Below, in pieces: positions 1-5,827 of a DNA stretch of 7,735 nt (position 1 is the first letter of the stretch; every line of letters begins with the position of its first letter). The notes beneath the pieces were generated by a model. That model ran no database searches. It worked only from the letters and a program-made list of their open reading frames with translations, and was not told the DNA's origin. The translations under genes and the position numbers were made by a program. Source of the DNA: Oscillospiraceae bacterium (GTDB lineage: Bacteria; Bacillota; Clostridia; Oscillospirales; Acutalibacteraceae); assembly GCA_029012165.1 (NCBI GenBank), contig JAQXLO010000027.1, positions 1 through 7,735 on the forward strand, read 5' to 3'.

Positions 1-1448
1 ATCACGGGATTGAACTTGAAGCACACCCAGTCCAGCACGGTTACAAGACCACGCAGGAAGGTGGAAATGTCATGGGTCTTGGGCACGTTCACCGGCTGGA
101 AGGTCTCGCCCTCTCTCTGCACGACCATGGGCTGTGCGTAGCAGATGCCGTTATCGCCCGTAATGTAGAAACGCACATACATACCGATGTCATCCAGCAG
201 ATCTGTGCTGTGCAGGTCAAGCTCCGCATAGCCGTTGGCGCAGTCATAGTTGCGCTCCACCACATTGCCGTCGGAGACCCAGGTGATGTAGTTGAAGTTT
301 TCGCCCCAGACCTTGATGACGTCATTTTCTTCGTCCACTTCGATCTTGGTCACACGGGGGGTGTCGTCCTTCCACCACTCCACCTTGTCGTTGTTCGCCT
401 CGTCGTGCCCCTCCATTTCCTGCATACCGTTCAGCTCGTAGCCGTTGGAGTAGTGGGAGACGGAGAAGAATTCGCCGTTCACCATGCAGTCCCGCAGCGC
501 AGCGTTCGTAAGCTCGGGCATATACATAATTGTATAGGCGTGGTTGATGGAAAAATCGCTGTGGGAATCGGAGAAGCTGAATCCCCACGGCACCACGCCG
601 TTGGGAATGGTCTTTTGCAAGATCTGGTCGTACAAAATGCGGTCACAGCGGGTATTCTCATCGGTGGAGCTGTTGATGCCCATGCCCACACAGGAGCCGG
701 CATTGTCCAAAAACACCCGTGCAAACTTGTTGACGTAGTACTCGTCCACCTTCTGCCCCACGTGCTCCTTGGAACGCATTCCGATATAGACATATTCGCC
801 GATGTGCGCCAGCATGGAAACGCCGTCCGCCAAACGCACCCCCTCGGCAGGGGTTTCATAGTCGCCGAAAACGCCCGCAAGCCCTTGACCGTAATCGCTC
901 CAGTAGCCCGTCAGATGGCAGTCCGCAAAGGGCGTCGCCATGTTCAGCTCAATGCCCTTTTCCACGTCCAAAAGACCGTTTTGGTGGGTTCTTGTGCGGT
1001 CTGTCTGCACGGTTTTGCCGTCTTTCGTCGTGTAGTCGAAAACAGCGCTCTGTGCCTTGCCGCTGGTGTAGGCGATGTAGTCATCGGTGGACAGCGGGAT
1101 CACGGGATTGTTGGCGCCGCCCGTGCGTTCCTTTTTGATGGCACGCACCAGCGGAATCAGCTCCGGCGCCGTTGCCCAGCCCTTGTTGATGGTACCGTGG
1201 TCGGTGATCGCCACCGCATCATAGTCCAGCGCATAGTAGTCCCGGATAGCTTCCTCAATGGTCTGGAAGCCGTCGGAGGCTGTGGTGTGGCAGTGCAGCT
1301 GCGTTTTGTACCCGCTCCACTGCGCCCAGTTCACATTGGCATAGGGGTTGGTGATCACATAGTTCGGCTCGTCCGATGCAAATGCGCACAGAGAAAGTGC
1401 GGAGAACGCCATGACGGCAGACAAAAAAATTGACAGGATTTTCTTCAT
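1..1448 (-). CDS. Secreted PHP-domain phosphoesterase (C-terminus beyond window)
   Basis: The first 482 codons are in the window and the frame is still open at base 1. A signal peptide (KK then a hydrophobic run, residues 1-24, ending AFA|SDE) indicates export. The PHP metal-site motifs follow in order: HCH at 52-54 with D59 (HCHTTASDG), TDHG with D83/H84, E167 (GIELN), H178, H215 (LAHIG), and D294/H296 (FSDSHSD). This appears to be a complete trinuclear-metal ligand set, so a hydrolytic phosphoesterase activity is likely; the substrate is unknown. Residues about 370-455 look like a beta-rich domain, and a hydrophobic stretch (STFLRGLVTVLDWVCFKF) lies at the window edge, possibly a membrane anchor. 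The start is fixed by GGAGGG at 1457-1462, eight bases upstream. It has its own promoter and is separated from the metal operon by a terminator. Cytoplasmic PHP relatives include histidinol phosphatase and polymerase-associated domains; the signal peptide argues against those roles. Confidence 0.88.
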   Translation of the reverse strand, partial: MKKILSIFLSAVMAFSALSLCAFASDEPNYVITNPYANVNWAQWSGYKTQLHCHTTASDGFQTIEEAIRDYYALDYDAVAITDHGTINKGWATAPELIPLVRAIKKERTGGANNPVIPLSTDDYIAYTSGKAQSAVFDYTTKDGKTVQTDRTRTHQNGLLDVEKGIELNMATPFADCHLTGYWSDYGQGLAGVFGDYETPAEGVRLADGVSMLAHIGEYVYIGMRSKEHVGQKVDEYYVNKFARVFLDNAGSCVGMGINSSTDENTRCDRILYDQILQKTIPNGVVPWGFSFSDSHSDFSINHAYTIMYMPELTNAALRDCMVNGEFFSVSHYSNGYELNGMQEMEGHDEANNDKVEWWKDDTPRVTKIEVDEENDVIKVWGENFNYITWVSDGNVVERNYDCANGYAELDLHSTDLLDDIGMYVRFYITGDNGICYAQPMVVQREGETFQPVNVPKTHDISTFLRGLVTVLDWVCFKFNPV

Positions 1449-1473
1449 TTCGACATCCCTCCATTTACAAGAA

Positions 1474-1503
1474 ATTCTACCACTTTCGGGAGGATGTTGT
1501 CAA
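1474..1503 (-). promoter_or_regulatory. Sigma-A promoter of the PHP gene
   Basis: On the minus strand a consensus TTGACA (1503-1498) and TAGAAT (1479-1474) are separated by 18 bp. They lie 26 bases upstream of the PHP start codon and just downstream of the terminator of the preceding operon, so the PHP gene is probably an independent transcription unit. Confidence 0.75.
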
Positions 1504-1521
1504 GATTATCGACCACATTTT

Positions 1522-1552
1522 ACAAAAAACAGGGCAGGAATCCCCGCCCTGT
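1522..1552 (-). terminator. Intrinsic terminator of the metal-uptake operon
   Basis: Read on the minus strand, ACAGGGC (1552-1546) pairs with GCCCTGT (1535-1529), a perfect 7-bp stem with two further possible G-C pairs inside, followed directly by a T run. It begins 12 bases after the stop codon of the OB-fold-like lipoprotein gene. Confidence 0.88.
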
Positions 1553-1563
1553 AGTTAAAACCA

Positions 1564-2313
1564 TCAAAAATCATTGGACAGCGTGACGTCCGCCTGTGTA
1601 ATGACGCCGCTCGCATAGACACCGCTGACGACCACCCTTGCCCCGACCGCCTGCACTGCGCCGTCCGACGCAAAGGGCTGGGAAAAGCTGTTGTCGTAGT
1701 ACGGGTGCTGGACGCTCGTCGGGCTTTCGATGCGCCCGTAAACCTTGACGCTCTTGCCCTCGAACTGCTCCGGGCGCCCCTGCAGATTGGCGAGCTGTAC
1801 CCGCTCCAGCGTACCGCCCATGGTGGTGGTGTCCACATCCGCATCGCCGCCTTTGAACGGCGACACCACGGTGAGTTCTGCGTTCTCGATCCAATAGCCG
1901 TCCAGCGCAGATTCATCCTGGACAAACGTGCCGTATACCTGCACCTTGGAGCCGGGTTCCGGCAGCTGCGCATCCGCCGCCGGCACAAACTCCCACTGCC
2001 AGTCACAGCACTTGGTGTTATCATTGTAGCCCCAGACGTAGAAGCGCCGGGTATCGTTGTACGCATCCTGCAAAACCGTGAAGATCCCCGTTTTCGTCAC
2101 CGTCTGTCCCACATAATCGTCGCCCTGATCGTTGTAGAAAATGTTCTGGTACAGCACATATTCCGCAGGCGTCAGCACCGTTTCCATCTTCATCTCGTCC
2201 GAGGCTGTCTGCGGATACGACTGGGTCTGTACCTCTGCCGGTTCCGACTGGGCACAGCCGGCGAAAGCGCACAGCAGCGCAGCGCATAAAAATGCCGAAA
2301 GTAATTTTTTCAT
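1564..2313 (-). CDS. OB-fold-like lipoprotein, last gene of the metal-uptake operon
   Basis: This is a 249-residue predicted lipoprotein. The N-terminus is a lipoprotein signal (KK, hydrophobic core, AFAGC with lipidated C20). After a short linker come two similar beta-rich modules, about 68-150 (YVGQTVTKTGIF ... VQVYGTF ... ENAELTVV) and about 171-245 (LANLQGRPEQFEGKSVKVYG ... GVITQADVTL). Both have the 'x-GK-V-V-x-G' pattern typical of OB-fold domains. Module 1 carries adjacent cysteines C102-C103 in KCCDWQWEF, a candidate metal or redox site. The start codon overlaps the permease stop (ATGA, 2313-2310), with GGGAGG just upstream, so translation is probably coupled to znuB. A longer in-frame start exists upstream but lacks a signal peptide and would lie inside znuB. 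From position and form it is likely an extracytoplasmic accessory protein of metal uptake. That role is inferred, and I do not recognise a characterised homologue. Confidence 0.85.
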   Translation of the reverse strand: MKKLLSAFLCAALLCAFAGCAQSEPAEVQTQSYPQTASDEMKMETVLTPAEYVLYQNIFYNDQGDDYVGQTVTKTGIFTVLQDAYNDTRRFYVWGYNDNTKCCDWQWEFVPAADAQLPEPGSKVQVYGTFVQDESALDGYWIENAELTVVSPFKGGDADVDTTTMGGTLERVQLANLQGRPEQFEGKSVKVYGRIESPTSVQHPYYDNSFSQPFASDGAVQAVGARVVVSGVYASGVITQADVTLSNDF

Positions 2314-3161
2314 TTTCGCTTCCCTCCCAAAAATCCAATACCGTAAAACAGGAAAAATCCCACAATATCCACCGCAACGATCGTCGAACCCACAGGGGTG
2401 CCGGCGAGAACGGAGATCAAAATGCCCAGCGCCGCACACACAACGGAGAAAATCGCCGCACAGACGGTGACCGCCTTGAAGGTTTTGAACACACGCATGG
2501 CGGACAGCGCAGGGAAGATCACCAGCGCGGAGATCAACAGGGAGCCGACCAGATTCATCGCCAGCACGATGATCACGGCAATGACCACAGCAATCAAAAG
2601 ATTGTAGGCGCCCGCCCGGACACCCGTTGCGCCGGCAAAATCCTCGTCAAAGGTGACAGCGAATATCTTGTTGTAGAAGAAAATAAACAACGCCGACACG
2701 ATCACGGACAGCGCCACGCAAAGGTACACATCCGTGCGGCTCAGGGTCAGGATGGATGTGGAGCCGAACAGCGTGGAACAAACATCGCCGGACAGGTTGC
2801 CCGAGGTGGAGAAGAGATTCATGATCAGGTAGCCCACCGCCAGCGAACCGACGGAGATCATCGCCACCGAGGCGTCCCCCTTGATCTTTCTGTTTTTGCC
2901 GCCCATCAAGAGCAGCACCGCACAGAAAACCGTAACGGGCAAAATGAACAGCATTTCATGGCGCAGTCCCAGCACTGCCGCCACCGCCATGGCGCCGAAC
3001 GCCACGTGGGACAGACCGTCCCCGATAAAGGAAAAGCGCTTGAGCACCAGCGTCACCCCCAGCAGAGAGGAGCACAATGCGATCAGCACCCCGGCGATCA
3101 GCGCATAGCGCACAAAGGGGAACTGCAAATACTGCGTGAGCTTATCGAGCATCTGCGTCAT
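2310..3161 (-). CDS. znuB: ABC-3 family metal (probably zinc) transporter permease
   Basis: This 283-residue polytopic membrane protein has the length usual for the ABC-3 permease family (ZnuB/AdcB/MntB/TroC). Roughly eight hydrophobic segments are visible. Family hallmarks include FSFIGDGLSHVAFGA (44-57), the cytoplasmic coupling region around FDEDFAGATGVRAGAYN (171-187), and VGSLLISALVIFPA (205-218). It forms the translocation channel for metal delivered by the binding lipoprotein and is driven by the ATPase encoded just upstream. The start at 3161 is chosen because GGAGG at 3171-3175 sits nine bases upstream. That start gives a 20-nt overlap with the end of znuC, and the stop overlaps the next start as ATGA. 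Manganese or iron cannot be excluded from the permease sequence alone. Confidence 0.93.
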   Translation of the reverse strand: MTQMLDKLTQYLQFPFVRYALIAGVLIALCSSLLGVTLVLKRFSFIGDGLSHVAFGAMAVAAVLGLRHEMLFILPVTVFCAVLLLMGGKNRKIKGDASVAMISVGSLAVGYLIMNLFSTSGNLSGDVCSTLFGSTSILTLSRTDVYLCVALSVIVSALFIFFYNKIFAVTFDEDFAGATGVRAGAYNLLIAVVIAVIIVLAMNLVGSLLISALVIFPALSAMRVFKTFKAVTVCAAIFSVVCAALGILISVLAGTPVGSTIVAVDIVGFFLFYGIGFLGGKRK

Positions 3162-3834
3162 CTTTGCCGCCCTCCTTTCGGTAATCCGCCTTGGTGCCGA
3201 AAAACGGCGTCTTGCCGATCTGCAGAATATGGCTGGCATAGCGCAGCGCCGCCTGCAGATCGTGGGAGATCATGATGATCGTCACGCCCTGCCGGTTCAA
3301 GTCCTCGATCAGGGCATACATTTCCGCCGTGACCACAGGATCCAGCCCGGAAACCGGCTCGTCCAGCAGGAGAATCTTTTCTGCGGCGCACAAAGCCCTT
3401 GCCAGAAGAACCCGCTGCTGCTGCCCGCCGGAGAGCTCCCGGTAACAGCGCCCGGACAGTGCCGTGATACTCATGCGCTCCATATTCTTTTTTGCCGCGG
3501 CCTTGTCCTCCCGGGAGTAAAAGGGCTTCAGCCCGCAGTGGTTCAGACGGCCGGACAGGACGATCTCATAGACCGAGGCGGGGAAATCCCGCTGTACCAC
3601 CGTTTGCTGCGGCAGATAGCCGATCTCGTTTTTCTTCAGCCCATCGGAAAAGAGAATCTCTCCGCCGAGAGGTGCTTTCAGCCCCAGTAGGGTTTTCATC
3701 AGCGTGGATTTTCCCGAACCGTTTTCTCCGATGATGCACAGGTAATCTCCCCGGTTCACCGCAAAGTTCAGTCCCTCCACGACCACCTTGGACTCGTATC
3801 CGAGGGAAAGGTTTTTGCAGGTAACGTATGCCAT
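3142..3834 (-). CDS. znuC: Metal (probably zinc) ABC transporter ATP-binding protein
   Basis: This 230-residue ATPase powers the ZnuB-type permease from the cytoplasmic side. All ABC signatures are present: Walker A GENGSGKST (36-44), Q-loop LPQQ (74-77), signature LSGGQ (134-138), Walker B ILLLDEP (154-160) with catalytic E159, and H-loop H191 (MISHDL). The sequence YLPQQ..V.RDFPASVYEIVLSG is typical of the zinc/manganese subgroup. The ATG at 3834 is preferred over an in-frame TTG at 3852: the G-rich ribosome binding site (GAGGGGGG) lies between them, overlapping the stop codon of znuA. The gap to znuA is 14 bases and the 3' end overlaps znuB by 20 bases. The C-terminal tail after about residue 218 is short and charged, with no extra domain. 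Confidence 0.94.
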   Translation of the reverse strand: MAYVTCKNLSLGYESKVVVEGLNFAVNRGDYLCIIGENGSGKSTLMKTLLGLKAPLGGEILFSDGLKKNEIGYLPQQTVVQRDFPASVYEIVLSGRLNHCGLKPFYSREDKAAAKKNMERMSITALSGRCYRELSGGQQQRVLLARALCAAEKILLLDEPVSGLDPVVTAEMYALIEDLNRQGVTIIMISHDLQAALRYASHILQIGKTPFFGTKADYRKEGGKDDADAR

Positions 3835-3848
3835 GCTTCCGCCCCCCC

Positions 3849-4808
3849 TCAAGCCAAACCGCTTTGCAGTACGGCAAGATTTTCCGTCATGACGGACAGG
3901 TACGTTTCGCCCCGCTGCACGTCCTCGCCTGTCACACTCTGCATGGAGTTGAGAGACAGGATCTTCTGGTCTTTGCCTGCCGTATTGCGCACGATCGTCT
4001 GCGCAATTTTTTGGTCGGAGCCTTCAATGGCAAACACGGCGTGCAGTCCCAGCTCGTCCACCTTGCCCGCCAAATAGGAAACGGTCTCGAAGCTGGCCTC
4101 CGTTTCGGCGGAACAGCCGGAAAAAGCCGCATAGTAGTCCAGGGCGTAATCGTCCGCCATATAGCGGAAGGGGAAGCGGTCGCCGAACAGCACGGTTTTG
4201 ACTGCGGCATTGTCGCATACGTCCCGGTACTGTTCATCGAGGGCGGTCAGGGACTGCACATAGCTTTCGGTGTTCGCCTTGTACAGCGCAGCGTTTTGCG
4301 GGTCGATGGACTGCATCTTCTCCCCCAGCTTCTCGCAGAGCACTGCCGCATTGCGCAGGGACAGCCAGATATGCTCGTCGTACTCTGCCTCGTCGCCATC
4401 CTCCTCTGCCTGCATCCCCTCTTTGATCTCCTCTGTCTTGGCGGCATCGCCCAGTACCTCCAGCAGATTCACCGCCAGCATATCCTTGTTCGTTGCATTT
4501 GCCAGTGCATCCTCGACCCATGCATCGCTTTCCCCGCCGACATAGACAAACAGGTCGCACTGCGAAATTTTCACCAGATCCTCCACCGTCGGCTTGTAGT
4601 TGTGCAGATCCACACCGCTGTCCAAAAGCATGGTGATGTCCGCATCCTCTGCCTGCTCGCCGAGAATATTGCGCATCCAGTCGTAGACCGGGAAAATCGT
4701 CGTTACCACTCGAAGCTGCCCGCTGTCTGCCGTCTGCTGCGCACCGCACGCAGAGAAGCACCCGACAGTCAGGATACAAACCAGCAGCCAAACAAATCCT
4801 TTTTTCAT
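3849..4808 (-). CDS. znuA: ZnuA/AdcA-type metal-binding lipoprotein of an ABC transporter
   Basis: This 319-residue cluster A-I solute-binding protein has a lipoprotein signal with lipidated C21 (CFSAC). It captures the metal outside the membrane for ZnuBC. Two canonical ligands are clear: H69 in SGVDLHNYKPT and H146 in DEHIWLSL. E262 in FAIEGSDQ matches the usual C-terminal acidic ligand position. The place where ZnuA normally has a third His (HDAYGYF type) or PsaA-type proteins have Glu reads GDRFPFRYM (209-217), without His or Glu; D210 is the only nearby acidic residue. The loop before H146 (127-145) is strongly acidic, with no His-rich run. The start at 4808 has GGAGG at 4817-4821. Zinc is favoured by the operon partners; manganese or another metal remains possible. 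Confidence 0.92.
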   Translation of the reverse strand: MKKGFVWLLVCILTVGCFSACGAQQTADSGQLRVVTTIFPVYDWMRNILGEQAEDADITMLLDSGVDLHNYKPTVEDLVKISQCDLFVYVGGESDAWVEDALANATNKDMLAVNLLEVLGDAAKTEEIKEGMQAEEDGDEAEYDEHIWLSLRNAAVLCEKLGEKMQSIDPQNAALYKANTESYVQSLTALDEQYRDVCDNAAVKTVLFGDRFPFRYMADDYALDYYAAFSGCSAETEASFETVSYLAGKVDELGLHAVFAIEGSDQKIAQTIVRNTAGKDQKILSLNSMQSVTGEDVQRGETYLSVMTENLAVLQSGLA

Positions 4809-4819
4809 ACACAGAACCT

Positions 4820-4848
4820 CCAAATCTTTCCTGTTTTTTGGTATTTGG
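4820..4848 (-). promoter_or_regulatory. Small inverted repeat beside the znuA ribosome binding site
   Basis: CCAAAT (4820-4825) and ATTTGG (4843-4848) form a 6-bp inverted repeat with a 17-nt loop. In the transcript the ATTTGG arm directly adjoins and overlaps the GGAGG of znuA, so the hairpin could limit ribosome access. The stem is short and A/U-rich; this may be chance. Confidence 0.3.
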
Positions 4849-4852
4849 GTGC

Positions 4853-4899
4853 AAAAAGACAAGGGTGACTTCCCCAAAACGGGTACAGTACGCCCTTGT
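4853..4899 (-). terminator. Intra-operon hairpin upstream of znuA
   Basis: On the minus strand ACAAGGG (4899-4893) pairs with CCCTTGT (4865-4859). The 27-nt interior can fold further (CCC/GGG at 4872-4874 and 4881-4883). One C and then five Ts follow. It starts 16 bases after the stop of the small membrane protein gene. I see no convincing promoter between it and znuA, so it could be a leaky terminator or a processing/stability element that lowers or separates znuACB expression. Confidence 0.55.
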
Positions 4900-4914
4900 G
4901 TTCGGAAATTCTGT

Positions 4915-5217
4915 TCAGTTGTTGAGCCGGACTTTTTCGTCAGTCAGCGTGCCCGAGGAAAATCGGACGACAGTCAAACTGCGCAGCGTGGCGAAAAACA
5001 GCAAAGCCATCCCAGCGGCAGGCCACACACAGATGCTCCCCGTTCCGATTTGTTCCAAAGTGTTTTCCGCCGTGCGGATATACGCACAGATACGGCAGTC
5101 CTGTGCCGCACAGTCGTGATCCGAAACATCGGCGATCAGGAAGAAAGAGAACAGCGTGACGCAAACGATTGCGATCGCCGCACAAAAGGCGACGGCTCTT
5201 TGCTTTTGGGAGTGCAT
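4915..5217 (-). CDS. Small two-helix membrane protein with HDC-x4-CxxC motif, first gene of metal-uptake operon
   Basis: This 100-residue protein has two hydrophobic segments, about 8-29 and about 60-80. The loop between them contains DHDCAAQDCRIC: H34, C36, C41 and C44, a compact candidate zinc or other thiophilic metal site. With a short positive N-terminus and two helices, the Cys/His loop would probably face outside. The C-terminus ends VRLNN. The start has AGGAGG at 5225-5230, seven bases upstream, and a good promoter behind it. I recall similar small HxC...CxxC membrane proteins next to zinc-uptake genes in other clostridia, but know of no demonstrated function. A role in metal sensing, delivery or transporter assembly is inferred from position only. 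Confidence 0.8.
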   Translation of the reverse strand: MHSQKQRAVAFCAAIAIVCVTLFSFFLIADVSDHDCAAQDCRICAYIRTAENTLEQIGTGSICVWPAAGMALLFFATLRSLTVVRFSSGTLTDEKVRLNN

Positions 5218-5241
5218 CGTTTCTCCTCCTTCCGGGCAAAC

Positions 5242-5289
5242 TGAATTTGAAATGCAGTTTCATTTTATCACTTTTATATTTCAAATTCA
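5242..5289. repeat. Perfect 12-bp inverted repeat spanning the operon promoter
   Basis: TGAATTTGAAAT (5242-5253) and ATTTCAAATTCA (5278-5289) are exact reverse complements separated by 24 bases. The dyad centre (5265/5266) falls inside the -10 box; one arm covers the -35 and the other the first transcribed bases. Within it lies a 7-1-7 dyad-like TGAAATGCAGTTTCA (5248-5262) of the general size of Fur-family boxes, and AAACTG-N11-CAGTTT (5238-5260). It is a candidate operator for a metal-responsive repressor. Confidence 0.7.
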
Positions 5290-5290
5290 A
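5262..5290 (-). promoter_or_regulatory. Promoter of the metal-uptake operon
   Basis: TTGAAT (5290-5285) and TAAAAT (5267-5262) on the minus strand are separated by exactly 17 bp. Predicted transcription start is near 5255, giving a leader of about 38 nt before the small membrane protein gene. The inverted repeat described separately covers it, which suggests repression when metal is abundant. Confidence 0.72.
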
Positions 5291-5537
5291 TAGGGAAAAT
5301 AAAAACAGCTGCAAAAAGATCTGTGTTTTCTTGCAATCATTTCCACCGTGCGAAAGGAAACTCTCCTGCGCATCCTTGTGTCAAATTCGACAACCCCTTC
5401 CGTTTTTCCGTAGGGATAATAGTCAGACTTTGCAACGCTACTGATTTTGAATTTTTGCGATAGTTTGCATGGAAAGCTTGTGAATACGGGATTATTCGGA
5501 TAAGCTTCTCCTTTTCCGATAGTTTCTCCCCTCGATC
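5291..5537. other. Gene-free repeat-bearing spacer
   Basis: I see no supported gene here. The stretch holds near-identical direct repeats TTTTGCGATAGTTT (5453-5466) and TTTTCCGATAGTTT (5512-5525), a hairpin bounded by two AAGCTT sites (5474-5507), and a terminator-like fold on the minus strand at 5297-5330 (AAAACACAG ... CTGTTTTT then T/A-rich). A 74-codon minus-strand frame (5561-5337) opens with GTG inside a terminator loop and has no ribosome binding site. It could be the remnant of a mobile or repeated element. Confidence 0.45.
5474..5507. repeat. Hairpin bounded by AAGCTT arms
   Basis: AAGCTT (5474-5479) and AAGCTT (5502-5507) form the outer stem. GAATA (5482-5486) and TATTC (5493-5497) form the inner stem around a CGGGAT loop, with a 2x4 internal loop between them. 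It is not followed by a T run on either strand, so it does not look like a terminator. Confidence 0.5.
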
Positions 5538-5577
5538 AAAAAACGGTCTGCGCCTTAACACGAAGTCACAAACCGTT
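5538..5577 (-). terminator. Intrinsic terminator of the XRE regulator gene
   Basis: On the minus strand AACGGTTTG (5577-5569) pairs with CAGACCGTT (5550-5542), a 9-bp stem with one T-G wobble, leading into a T run (six Ts counting the last stem bases). The stem begins with the final A of the regulator's TGA stop codon. Confidence 0.8.
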
Positions 5578-5777
5578 CAGTCTTCAATATACAACAAAAT
5601 ATCCTCAACTCTGCAAGACAATATTCTGCATAGATCATTTAGTGTAACCGTGCTGATCGGTTTGTTATGCTTCAACCGGTCAATCAAGCTTCTGCTAATA
5701 TTATAATCTTTTATCAGACGGTATGTGGTTACATTCTTTTCTTTTAATGTTTTATAGAAAGGTTCATAGGATATCAT
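5577..5777 (-). CDS. Small XRE-type (Cro/CI) helix-turn-helix regulator
   Basis: This 66-residue protein is a single HTH domain with no effector domain. Residues about 17-38 (TTYRLIKDYNISRSLIDRLKHN) give the HTH, with the recognition helix near SRSLIDRLKH. The following STVTLNDLCRILSCRVEDILLYI closely fits the small Cro/CI HTH class found widely in Firmicutes, including mobile elements. The ATG at 5777 has AGGGGGA upstream. It is transcribed away from the zinc-ribbon gene from an overlapping promoter region with a palindrome. Autorepression and control of the divergent gene are therefore likely, but inferred. Confidence 0.87.
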   Translation of the reverse strand: MISYEPFYKTLKEKNVTTYRLIKDYNISRSLIDRLKHNKPISTVTLNDLCRILSCRVEDILLYIED

Positions 5778-5798
5778 GGCACTTCCCCCTACTAAACC

Positions 5799-5827
5799 AT
5801 GATAATTTATGCTCTAACTATTGACAA
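5799..5827 (-). promoter_or_regulatory. Promoter of the XRE regulator gene
   Basis: TTGTCA (5827-5822) and TATCAT (5804-5799) on the minus strand have a 17-bp spacer. The -35 is the opposite-strand half of the palindrome that also holds the -35 of the divergent gene. The -10 is weaker than consensus. Confidence 0.55.

Noticed and set aside
72..1433. Long plus-strand frame of 453 codons opposite the PHP gene
   Set aside because: It mirrors the minus-strand PHP coding sequence, which has a signal peptide, all catalytic motifs, a ribosome binding site and a promoter. The plus frame reads as low-complexity Val/His/Gly sequence with no domain.
2292..3275. Plus-strand frame of 327 codons opposite znuB
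   Set aside because: Composition is dominated by His/Gln/Arg/Asp typical of an antisense shadow, with no ribosome binding site; the opposite strand encodes a clear ABC-3 permease.
4809..4857. Separate promoter for znuA
   Set aside because: The best candidates (TTGCAC with AAAGAT) have a 19-bp spacer and a -10 that would overlap the ribosome binding site, so a start there would leave no usable leader.
3828..4868. Plus-strand frame of 346 codons opposite znuA
   Set aside because: It is an antisense shadow of a well-supported lipoprotein gene, with no start signals of its own.
5379..5392. TGTCAAATTCGACA dyad as a regulator site
   Set aside because: Only 4-bp arms, far from any supported promoter; expected by chance in AT-rich DNA.
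5337..5561. 74-codon minus-strand frame in the spacer
   Set aside because: It starts with GTG inside the loop of the XRE terminator, has no ribosome binding site and spans a hairpin with direct repeats. Some stretches look protein-like and a terminator-like fold follows it, so it is kept only as a possible remnant.
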